A stretch of 21,167 bases of DNA from Anaerolineaceae bacterium (lineage in GTDB: Bacteria > Chloroflexota > Anaerolineae > JAAYZQ01), in NCBI GenBank assembly GCA_012514775.1, contig JAAYZQ010000221.1, positions 1-21,167 on the forward strand, in the 5' to 3' direction. Position numbers and translations under genes: made by a program. The stretch's first letter is position 1, and every line of letters begins with the position of its first letter. Shown in pieces: positions 14,425 through 21,167 of this stretch. A model generated the notes under the pieces. The model saw only the letters and a list, made by a program, of their open reading frames with translations. It had not been told where the DNA came from and ran no database searches.

Positions 14425-17100
14425 CTATTCTACCCTGATCGCGGCGTAGGACTCGTACGCGTTGCCGTCGAGGTCCTCGACGACAAACCCGACGATATAG
14501 TCTCCCTGGGCAGCGTCCAGGTCCTGCCAGGTAAACATCTGGTCGCCAAACGTCAGGGTCCCACCCAACTGCGTCGAGATCTGATCGATGTTGCCCTGGG
14601 CATCTAGGTCCTGCCAGGTCTCCAGCACGGTGAACTGGTCACCCGTCTCGGGGATAATCTCCCGCGGAGAGCCGGTGCCCTCCTCGCCGGTAAAGCCATA
14701 GACCCGCTGCAAGACGCCATCGCTGAAGTAGAGGCGGGCGTAGCGCGTTTCGCCGTCGTCGGCGTAGGTGTAGATGCCGTCCACGGTATAGACCGCTTCC
14801 TCGAAGGAGCGGCCATAGCTCTCGGGCGTGAAGAGGGCCACAACCGAGTCGGTGCCGTCCGAGATGGCAAACACCACCGGCTCCCACTCGAACTCCAGGC
14901 GAAAATCGCCGCCTTCGGGCCACACGGGATAGTAGACGCCGTCGATCTCGCGCGTGTCGCTGCTTTCCAGATAGTCCCGGTCCGCCACAAAGATCGAGCT
15001 CGCCGCCTGATCGTAGAATCCCACGAACAGGTAGACGTACCCGATGTTCTCGCCCTGGATGTCGGTGCTGATGAGCACCGGCTGCCCGGGGGCGGCCGTA
15101 TCGGACGAGAGCTCGATGGCGCCGACGTCGATGGCGCCCAGGCCGGGTGCCTCGATGCTCCTGCCCTCGGGAATGACCAGCTCGGCCGCCCCCTGCTGGA
15201 AGGAGCGCCCGGTATAGTGAAACGCCAGGAAATCGTCCCACAGAGAGGCGTCGGCAAAGCGGCTGGCGATGGCCGTGTACGACTGCGGGCCCGTCACCGG
15301 ATTGCCATAGAGGTTCGAATTGGGGTAATAGATCGAGATGCCGGTGGCGCCGGCCTTCTTGCTGCCGTGCTTCTCGGCTATGACCGCCTGGTCGATGGCG
15401 GCCAACACACCGTCGGCGGCCGCGGCCACCTGCGAGTCGCCCGTGTGCTCCTTGAACAACTGCACCAGGTTGCCCAGGTCAAAGTAGGAAGGCGGCACCT
15501 GGCTGCCAAAGACGCTCGTGAACGACAGGGCATAGGTCCGGGCGCGGGCCAGGGCCGACTGGTTGGTGCCCTGCAGGACGTAGGACAGGTCGTTGAGGCT
15601 GCCCATCAGGCCGGGCATCGCCGAGAGGTCGACGGCCGTTAGCGTGCTGCCGGCGCCCATCTGCTGCACCAACTGCGCGGGCGACGCCTGGGCAAAGCCG
15701 CCAAAGAGCCCGCCCAGGGGCGAGCCTTGCCGCAGGAATTCGGCGCGGGCCTGATCGTCCACGATGCGCTGGTCTCCTTCGATGTAGCTGTCGACGATGA
15801 GCCGGCTGAGCTCGGCGCCGTCGGCGTCGGGGTTCTGAAGCAGCGCTTGCAAGAAGCTGGTGTAGGCCCAGCCAAGGGCCGGCTCTGTCTCCTGCGAGAC
15901 CACGGCGTAGCGGGCGTGGGGTGCCAGGGCGGTCAGCACCTCCACGTGGCCCATCAAGCAGGCATCCAGGCCCACCATCTCGAACTGATCCAGCCCCGTC
16001 CGGGCCCGGATCTCTTCCAGCGCCTGGTCCATCTCCATCAGGTATAGATGGTCGCCGGGGATGGCATCCGCCAGGGGGATGCCGCTCTCTCCGCGGCCGC
16101 CGGGTGCCGGATCGCTCCAACCGCCGGGCCAGCCCATGCCATGATCCGAGAGGATGAGCACGTGTTTGTCGGCCGGAAAGTTCTCCACGGCCCACGTCAC
16201 AAAGTCGACCAGCGAGGCGCCGTCCGCCATGTTCACCTCACCCAGGTCGGCGAGCTCTTGTGAACCCAGGCGGCCGAGATCCTGGTCATAACTGACGTGG
16301 AAGCGCTTGGTCGAATGCCAGTTGCCGTCTGCCGTGTAGCCGCCCATGTAGCGGTCCAACTGGGTCACGATCTGCACCCGCTCACTCGATCCGGCGCGCT
16401 CGGCCTCGTTGAGGTCGAGGTAGATGTCCTGCTCCAGGATCTTGTCGTCGGCATCCTGGTAGAGCATCACCAGCCAGTTCTGGCCTTCTCCCGACGCCGC
16501 CGCGGGCGCGGGGGCGAACCGGGTGGCCGTTGCCACGGGCCGGACGGGCGTCGCAAAGGCCTGGGGCTGCGTGGCCTCCGGGAACGGGGCGAGGCCCCCC
16601 AGCCCGCCGTCACCCGATCCGCCTCCACCGCCTCCCAGGAGGCTCATGGCCAGGAAGCCGCAGATGCAGACGACGACCAGAAGCCCGAGGATCAGCCACA
16701 TGCTGCGGCCGCCAAGGGGCAGGTTGCGCAGCAGCGACTGGCCCGGCACGCCGGTGCTGCCCGTGCCGCTTCCGCCTCCGAACAATCCCCCGCCCCCGGT
16801 ACCGCCCGTGCCGCCGAATCCGCCGGTGCCTCCGCCTCCCGACGTGGGCGTCGGGCGCGGGGCGCTGGGCCTTTCGCGCCGCGGGGCCTGGGCGCGCTCC
16901 CTGGGCTCCGTGCTGGTGCGCCGCCGGCGCTGCACGCGGGCGGTCTCTTTCGGTTTCTGGCCGGATCCCCCTCCCTGGCTGGCCATCAGCCAGCCGGGGC
17001 CCATCGGGCTTTCTATCTCGCTACGGCTTCCGGCGTGGCCTGCCATGGCCGAGGCCGGCACCAGGCGTCCACCACCGATGTCAGGCGTCTTCCTTTTCAT
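14425..17100 (-). CDS. Membrane-anchored clostripain-like (peptidase family C11) cysteine protease
   Basis: The 891-residue protein has a basic, Pro- then Gly-rich cytoplasmic N-terminus (1-132), one membrane helix (about 134-155, MWLILGLLVVVCICGFL), a Gly linker, and an extracellular C11 caspase-fold domain (about 205-560). The catalytic His is in LSDHGMGWPGG (H320) and the Cys in VGLDACLMGHVEV (C381), as in clostripain. The C-terminal 300 residues are acidic and beta-rich, with an Ig-like segment (PGQPVLISTDIQGENIGYVY). ATG 17100 follows an AGGAGG site; the open frame to 17211 is repeat sequence. The protein is probably surface-exposed and of Arg- or Lys-type specificity (inference). It precedes glyA-gcvT by 82 bases; a functional link is not evident. 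Confidence 0.9.
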   Translation of the reverse strand: MKRKTPDIGGGRLVPASAMAGHAGSRSEIESPMGPGWLMASQGGGSGQKPKETARVQRRRRTSTEPRERAQAPRRERPSAPRPTPTSGGGGTGGFGGTGGTGGGGLFGGGSGTGSTGVPGQSLLRNLPLGGRSMWLILGLLVVVCICGFLAMSLLGGGGGGSGDGGLGGLAPFPEATQPQAFATPVRPVATATRFAPAPAAASGEGQNWLVMLYQDADDKILEQDIYLDLNEAERAGSSERVQIVTQLDRYMGGYTADGNWHSTKRFHVSYDQDLGRLGSQELADLGEVNMADGASLVDFVTWAVENFPADKHVLILSDHGMGWPGGWSDPAPGGRGESGIPLADAIPGDHLYLMEMDQALEEIRARTGLDQFEMVGLDACLMGHVEVLTALAPHARYAVVSQETEPALGWAYTSFLQALLQNPDADGAELSRLIVDSYIEGDQRIVDDQARAEFLRQGSPLGGLFGGFAQASPAQLVQQMGAGSTLTAVDLSAMPGLMGSLNDLSYVLQGTNQSALARARTYALSFTSVFGSQVPPSYFDLGNLVQLFKEHTGDSQVAAAADGVLAAIDQAVIAEKHGSKKAGATGISIYYPNSNLYGNPVTGPQSYTAIASRFADASLWDDFLAFHYTGRSFQQGAAELVIPEGRSIEAPGLGAIDVGAIELSSDTAAPGQPVLISTDIQGENIGYVYLFVGFYDQAASSIFVADRDYLESSDTREIDGVYYPVWPEGGDFRLEFEWEPVVFAISDGTDSVVALFTPESYGRSFEEAVYTVDGIYTYADDGETRYARLYFSDGVLQRVYGFTGEEGTGSPREIIPETGDQFTVLETWQDLDAQGNIDQISTQLGGTLTFGDQMFTWQDLDAAQGDYIVGFVVEDLDGNAYESYAAIRVE

Positions 17101-17155
17101 ACTGCACCTCCTCGCAGTCGAAACCAGCAGCCGGCATATCCGACCGCAATCCTTC

Positions 17156-17269
17156 CCTGTACGGCAGGCTGTCAGCGTGCCCCGGAAGGACAGACCGGCG
17201 GTCTGTCCCACACTGCCTGTATTTACAAGCTGTCAGCCTGGCCCCGGAGGACAGAACGGCCGTCTGTCC
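17156..17269. repeat. Two tandem diverged copies of a palindromic intergenic repeat
   Basis: Unit A (17156-17208) and unit B (17216-17269) share CCTGTA, GCTGTCAGC, CCCCGGA and a terminal palindrome, with a period of about 60 bases. The palindrome in A is perfect: GGACAGACCG, one central base, CGGTCTGTCC (17188-17208). In B it is imperfect (17249-17269). The style is that of dispersed REP-like elements. Confidence 0.85.
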
Positions 17270-17282
17270 AACGTCCTCCGGG
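17243..17282 (-). terminator. Stem-loop just after the molybdenum hydroxylase gene
   Basis: CCCGGAGGAC (17243-17252) and GTCCTCCGGG (17273-17282) form a perfect 10-bp stem enclosing much of the unit B palindrome, starting 8 bases past the stop codon. No U-tract follows, so intrinsic termination is uncertain. It may act with Rho or protect the 3' end. Confidence 0.45.
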
Positions 17283-17289
17283 CGGGCCC

Positions 17290-20088
17290 CTAGTCTGTCT
17301 TTTTGTGTGGCTCCAGCCTGGCAGGCAGCCGGTACAATCTTACCCCAGTTGCATTGCAAATCGCATTACAGATAGCCGGCGCCGTTGGAATGGAGGGCAA
17401 TTCGCCGATGCCTTTGGCCCCGTACGGGCCCTCGGCAGTCGGGTGTTCGACGATGTGAACTTCCATTTCGGGCATGTCGGCCATGAGGGGGCTCTGGTAA
17501 TCGGACCAGCGCCTTGTCAGGGGAATGCCATCCTCAACCCGGTACTCTTCGCTCAAGGCCGTGCCGATGCCCATGACGATGCCGCCCTCGATCTGCCCGC
17601 GAAAGGCCAGGGGATTGAGGGCGCGGCCGCCATCGGCCGCCGCCACGACGCGCAGCACGCGAACCTTGCCGGTCTCCCGATCCACGGCGACCTGGGCTGC
17701 CTGGACGCCGTAACCAAAGGCGAAATGCATGTCGCCGCCCGTGCCCAGGGGTTCGGTCCGGGGCGCCTGGTAGCGGTAGGCCACGACGGGCTCGTGCCCC
17801 TCGTCCAGGAGCCAGCCCGCGGCGGTGGCAAAAGGTACGCGCCGCTCGCCGGTCCGCAGCTCGCCCTCCTCGAAGCGAATGTCGCCGGGCGCCACGTCCC
17901 ACTGCTCGGCCGCCACACGGGCCAGGCGCTCGCGCATGGCCGCGGCGGCGTGGCGCGTGGCGTTGCCGGTGATATACGTCTGGCGGCTGGCCGTGGTCGG
18001 CCCGCCATCGGGACAGAGGTCGGTGTCGGACAGCAGGACCCGCACCCGGTCGAAGGGCAGGCCCAGCTCCTCGGCGGCGCACTGGGCCACTACCGTCGAC
18101 AGACCCTGGCCCAGGTCGGCCGAGCTGGCGCGGACCTCGACGACGCCGTCGCGATAGATCTCGACCTCGGCCCCCGCGGCGTCGTCGGCGCCGCCGCCCA
18201 GGCCGGTGTTCTTGTAGGCCGCGGCGATGCCCCAGGCAATCTTGAGCCCGGCGCCGTCGCTGCCTGCCGGCGGAACCGGCAACTGGCGGACGCGCTCTTC
18301 CACCCAGTCCAGGCACTCGACGAGGCCGGCCGACTCGTGCAGGACCTGGCCCGTGGCGGTGGTGGACCCCACACGCAGGGCGTTCAGCCGCCGCAGCTCG
18401 AAGGGATCCATGCCCAGCTCGCGGGCCAGCATGTCCATGTTGCTCTCCACGGCAAAGGCCGATTGGGTGACGCCAAAGCCGCGAAAGGCGCCGGCCGGCG
18501 GATTGTTGGTGTACATGGCATAGCAGTCGATGCGGGCATTGGGCACCTCGTAGGGGCCGGTGGCGTGCGTGGTCGCCCGGGTCAGCACCTTGGTGGACAG
18601 GCTGGCATAGGCCCCCGCGTCGCCCACCAGCTCGGCCTGGACGGCGGTCAGGCGGCCGTCGCGCCGGGCGCCCGTCCTGATGCGGATGACGGTGGCGTGG
18701 CGCTTGGGGTGGGCCAGGAGCGACTCGTCGCGGTCGTACAGGATCTTGACCGGGCAGCCCGTAGCCTGGGCCAGCAGGGCGGCGTGGATCTGGCCCATGA
18801 CGTCCTCTTTGCCGCCAAAGCCGCCGCCGATGAGGGTGCCCCGCACCCGCACCTTCACTTCCGGCAGGTTCAGGGCGGCGGCTATCTGGGCCCGGTCGGC
18901 GTAGGGGATCTGCGACCCGACATAGACGGTGAGCTTTGGGTGGTCCGCGTCGTAGCCGGCCGGCACGCCGATGCTACATTCCGGCTCCATGAAGAGGTGA
19001 TCGTAGGCCGGGGTTTGGTATTCGCCCTGGACGACGACGTCGGCCTGGCGAAAACCCTCCTCCACGTCGCCGTGGCGCACCTTGATGTGCTCCAACAGGT
19101 TGCCGCTGGGCCACTCCTCGTGGACGAGGGCGGCATCGGGCCGGAGCGCATCCTCGGCGCTGGCCACCACCGGCAGCGGCTCGTACTCGACACGGACGAG
19201 CTCCAGCGCCTGGCGGGCAATCTCGGGCGTCTCGGCGGCGACGATGGCCACGGCGTCGCCCAGGTAGCGCACCTTGCCGCCCTCTTCGCACAGGACCGGC
19301 CAATCGGGGAACACCAGCCCGTGCCGGTTGCGGCCGGGCACGTCCCGGTGGGTCAGCACGGCGCGGACGCCCGGCAGGGCGGCGGCTTGCTGCGTGTCGA
19401 TGGACAGGATGCGGGCGTGGGGCCTGGCTGCCCGCAGCGTGGCGCCGTGGAGCATGCCCGCAAAGGTATAGTCGTCGGTGAACCGCGCCGCGCCGGTGAC
19501 CTTGTCCACGGCGTCGGGACGCGGAAACGAGTGGCCGATAACCCGCAGCGGTGGGGTCGTCTCGGGCTGAAGCGGGGGCAGCGGCCGGCCCGTGTGATAC
19601 TCGTGGATGGCCGACTGCACGCTGCGCAGCACGCTGGCATAGCCCGTGCAGCGGCAGGCGTTGCGCGCCAATGCCTTGCGGATCTCGGCCTCGGTGGGCT
19701 CTTGCCCCGACGCGACCATCCTCGTCCACAGGGCGGCGGCGGCCATGATCAGGCCGGGCGTGCAAAAACCGCACTGCACGGCGCCATGCTCGATAAAGGC
19801 CTTTTGCAGGGGATGCAGCTCGCCCGGCCGGCCCCAGGTGGCGGCCAGGCCTTCGATGGTCAGCACGCTCTTGCCGGCGGCCCTGCGCGCCGGATAGACG
19901 CAGGCGCGCACTGCCTTGCCGTCGAGGAGCACCACGCAAGAGCCGCACAGCCCATCTCCGCAGCCGATCTTGGTGCCGGTGAGCCCCAGCTCGTCGCGCA
20001 GCAGGTCGGCCAGGGTGGTCTCCGGGCCAACCTCGACCTCGCGCTCCGTCCCGTTTACCGTCAAAACCATCCGCATCGTGTCGGTCAC
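17290..20088 (-). CDS. Molybdenum hydroxylase (aldehyde oxidoreductase/xanthine dehydrogenase family), fused 2Fe-2S and Moco subunits
   Basis: The 932-residue protein joins two [2Fe-2S] domains to a molybdopterin domain with no FAD domain, like the single-chain aldehyde oxidoreductase Mop (about 900 residues). Ferredoxin-type ligands are C43, C48, C51 and C63 (CGDGLCGSC). The helical cluster ligands are C106, C109, C145 and C147 (CGFCTPG, CRCTGY). Moco-site motifs are [22 protein letters not shown] and, near the end, [16 protein letters not shown], with the catalytic Glu in GIGE. The GTG start at 20088 overlaps the HD gene's stop as GTGA and follows GGAGAG, so it is translationally coupled. 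Electrons must go to an external acceptor. The substrate (aldehyde, purine or other heterocycle) is not determined. Confidence 0.9.
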   Translation of the reverse strand: MTDTMRMVLTVNGTEREVEVGPETTLADLLRDELGLTGTKIGCGDGLCGSCVVLLDGKAVRACVYPARRAAGKSVLTIEGLAATWGRPGELHPLQKAFIEHGAVQCGFCTPGLIMAAAALWTRMVASGQEPTEAEIRKALARNACRCTGYASVLRSVQSAIHEYHTGRPLPPLQPETTPPLRVIGHSFPRPDAVDKVTGAARFTDDYTFAGMLHGATLRAARPHARILSIDTQQAAALPGVRAVLTHRDVPGRNRHGLVFPDWPVLCEEGGKVRYLGDAVAIVAAETPEIARQALELVRVEYEPLPVVASAEDALRPDAALVHEEWPSGNLLEHIKVRHGDVEEGFRQADVVVQGEYQTPAYDHLFMEPECSIGVPAGYDADHPKLTVYVGSQIPYADRAQIAAALNLPEVKVRVRGTLIGGGFGGKEDVMGQIHAALLAQATGCPVKILYDRDESLLAHPKRHATVIRIRTGARRDGRLTAVQAELVGDAGAYASLSTKVLTRATTHATGPYEVPNARIDCYAMYTNNPPAGAFRGFGVTQSAFAVESNMDMLARELGMDPFELRRLNALRVGSTTATGQVLHESAGLVECLDWVEERVRQLPVPPAGSDGAGLKIAWGIAAAYKNTGLGGGADDAAGAEVEIYRDGVVEVRASSADLGQGLSTVVAQCAAEELGLPFDRVRVLLSDTDLCPDGGPTTASRQTYITGNATRHAAAAMRERLARVAAEQWDVAPGDIRFEEGELRTGERRVPFATAAGWLLDEGHEPVVAYRYQAPRTEPLGTGGDMHFAFGYGVQAAQVAVDRETGKVRVLRVVAAADGGRALNPLAFRGQIEGGIVMGIGTALSEEYRVEDGIPLTRRWSDYQSPLMADMPEMEVHIVEHPTAEGPYGAKGIGELPSIPTAPAICNAICNATGVRLYRLPARLEPHKKTD

Positions 20089-20705
20089 GTTTGCTCTCCG
20101 TTGCCCATTTCTCTGTCCGAGCGGCTCCGGGCGTAGGCCCAGGCCAGCAGGCCTGGCTCCCGGGCGGCAGGCGTGCACAGCCGATCGGGGACCGGGCGAA
20201 TGCCCACGCGCCCCAGATCCAGGCGGTCCGCGTCCCAGCAGGCTTGCACCGTCAGCTCTGCCTCTGTCCAGCCTGCCGTGTGGTGCGTGCAGGCGAACAG
20301 CAGGTGCTCGAAATCATCGTCGGCGATATAGTCCAGCGGCTCGCGGAGCGTCTTGAGAAACTCGGCCGCTCGCCGGCCGTGGCCTGGATCGCCGTGGTCG
20401 TTCTCGCGCTTGGAGTCGTGAAAGAGGGCGAACAACTCGACCACGGCGGGGTCCGCGCCGGTCAGCTCGGCCAGGCGCAGGCCGTTTTCCCGAACCCGCA
20501 GCCAATGGGCCGGGCCGTGAATGCTGTCCAGGGGCAGGGCAAAAGCCTGACAAACGCGCTCGACCAATGTGCCGCGACGGGCCACCGGGACAAAGGTCAA
20601 GGCCCGGACCAACCCCCTTCTCGCTTCCACGGCAGGAGCGGTCATCGGCCTGCCCCGGGCCGGCACCTCGCCGGTCCTGGTTCCATGGGTTCCGTTGCCA
20701 TCCAC
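20085..20705 (-). CDS. HD-domain hydrolase family protein
   Basis: The 206-residue protein has an HD-type metal site: HGPAHWLRV (H63, H67), LFHDSKR (H96, D97), a THH pair (141-142) and a late Asp in CWDADRLD (D158/D160). HD proteins are metal-dependent phosphohydrolases of nucleotides or other phosphates. GTG 20705 is chosen because GGAAGG precedes it with good spacing; ATG 20645 (MTAPAVEARR) is an alternative that removes 20 low-conservation residues. It lies 22 bases after the phosphoesterase gene and overlaps the molybdenum hydroxylase start. The substrate is unknown; a role in purine turnover with the downstream enzyme is only a guess. Confidence 0.85.
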   Translation of the reverse strand: MDGNGTHGTRTGEVPARGRPMTAPAVEARRGLVRALTFVPVARRGTLVERVCQAFALPLDSIHGPAHWLRVRENGLRLAELTGADPAVVELFALFHDSKRENDHGDPGHGRRAAEFLKTLREPLDYIADDDFEHLLFACTHHTAGWTEAELTVQACWDADRLDLGRVGIRPVPDRLCTPAAREPGLLAWAYARSRSDREMGNGEQT

Positions 20706-20727
20706 CCTGTCACCTTCCGGGCCCGTC

Positions 20728-21167
20728 TCAGCCGGGCAGCTCGATCCACTCTACCTTCACGTCCTCGTCGCCAACGTGGAGCAGCGCCGCCGAGACGGGT
20801 CCCCTGAAGCGGCGGGGGCCGGCGCTGCCGGGGTTGACGTACAGCACGCCCCGATCCCGGTGGCTGCCCGGCTTGTGGGTGTGCCCGCTGATCACTGCCT
20901 GAAACCCGGCCGCGACGGGGTCCAGGTCCATGTCGGCCAGGTCGTGGATCACGTACAGCATGGCCCCTCCGACCTCCACCACCTCGGTGCGGCGCAACTG
21001 CCGGACCCACGGGCCGCGATCCACGTTTCCCCGCACGGCGACGACGGGCGCGACCTCCCGCAGCCCACGCAGCACCTCGGCGCTGCCCACGTCGCCGGCG
21101 TGGACGATGAGCGCGCAACCGTCCAATGCCTGCACCAGATCGGGTCTGAGGAGCCCGTGCGTGTCGC
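20728..21167 (-). CDS. YfcE/MJ0936-family metallophosphoesterase (N-terminus off window)
   Basis: The frame runs past the right edge, so the first residues are missing. Visible motifs in order are SDTHG at the edge, HAGDVG, VRGNVDRG, VIHDL and SGHTHKP, followed by VNPGSAGPRRF. These are the two-metal phosphoesterase ligands of the YfcE/MJ0936 group. About 145 residues are visible of a usual 155-180. It probably hydrolyses phosphodiesters in the cytoplasm. It is the first visible gene of the operon with the HD protein and the molybdenum hydroxylase. The GTG at 21135 is internal, because the essential DxH motif lies upstream of it. Confidence 0.9.
   Translation of the reverse strand, partial: DTHGLLRPDLVQALDGCALIVHAGDVGSAEVLRGLREVAPVVAVRGNVDRGPWVRQLRRTEVVEVGGAMLYVIHDLADMDLDPVAAGFQAVISGHTHKPGSHRDRGVLYVNPGSAGPRRFRGPVSAALLHVGDEDVKVEWIELPG

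Noticed and set aside
17101..17290. CRISPR-like array of palindromic repeats
   Set aside because: There are only two diverged copies, no uniform spacers and no cas genes.
17081..17359. 92-codon minus-strand frame through the palindromic repeats
   Set aside because: The duplicated peptide it contains is a by-product of the tandem DNA repeat. It overlaps two real genes and has no ribosome site.
16297..20136. A 1279-codon plus-strand open frame
   Set aside because: It is antisense to the molybdenum hydroxylase and the protease, carries no family motifs, and has the Arg/Gly/Ala-rich composition of a GC-rich shadow frame.

Overview
The window is GC-rich and gene-dense. It reads like a bacterial chromosome, most probably Chloroflexota (Anaerolineae/Caldilineae-like). 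This is an inference from gene style: an ECF sigma factor overlapping a DUF5667 membrane protein, a GlyA-GcvT fusion with the long SHMT variant, a Gly-rich membrane-anchored clostripain-like protease, and GGACAG/CTGTCC palindromic intergenic repeats. No rRNA, tRNA, CRISPR array, IS element or phage gene was seen.

Layout, left to right. (1) 1-1625, minus strand: an ECF sigma factor overlaps a membrane-anchored DUF5667 protein, which has Pro/Thr repeats and a Lys-Asp repeat tail running off the left edge. (2) 1710-6517, minus strand: a tightly packed cluster. In transcription order it is Zn-dependent alcohol/polyol dehydrogenase, KDG-type PfkB kinase, KDPG aldolase, D-2-hydroxyacid dehydrogenase and a MenA-like UbiA prenyltransferase. 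The first four fit a sugar-acid (Entner-Doudoroff type) catabolic route. (3) 6579-6960, minus strand: an apparent fragment, possibly the C-terminus of a LuxC-like acyl-CoA reductase, with a good promoter-like sequence in front. (4) 7006-8698, minus strand: an MhqO-like ring-cleaving dioxygenase overlapping an MhqD-like carboxylesterase, behind a near-consensus sigma-70 promoter with embedded inverted repeats. (5) 8727-11101, plus strand: a perfect 12-bp inverted repeat, a divergent RsmI-like methyltransferase that looks leaderless, and an MFS transporter with its own promoter. (6) 11109-17100, minus strand: a 1077-residue serine hydroxymethyltransferase/aminomethyltransferase fusion, a 13-bp-stem hairpin, and a membrane-anchored C11 (clostripain) protease. 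(7) 17101-17289: two tandem, diverged copies of a palindromic intergenic repeat. (8) 17290-21167, minus strand: a compact operon of YfcE-like phosphoesterase (5' end outside the window), HD-domain protein and FAD-less molybdenum hydroxylase.

No single new defence or mobile system is visible. The most unusual items are the GlyA-GcvT fusion with an extra GcvT-like middle segment, the two-start DUF5667 gene with its hexanucleotide Lys-Asp repeat, the degenerate and probably leaderless RsmI paralogue, and the several perfect inverted repeats between genes.
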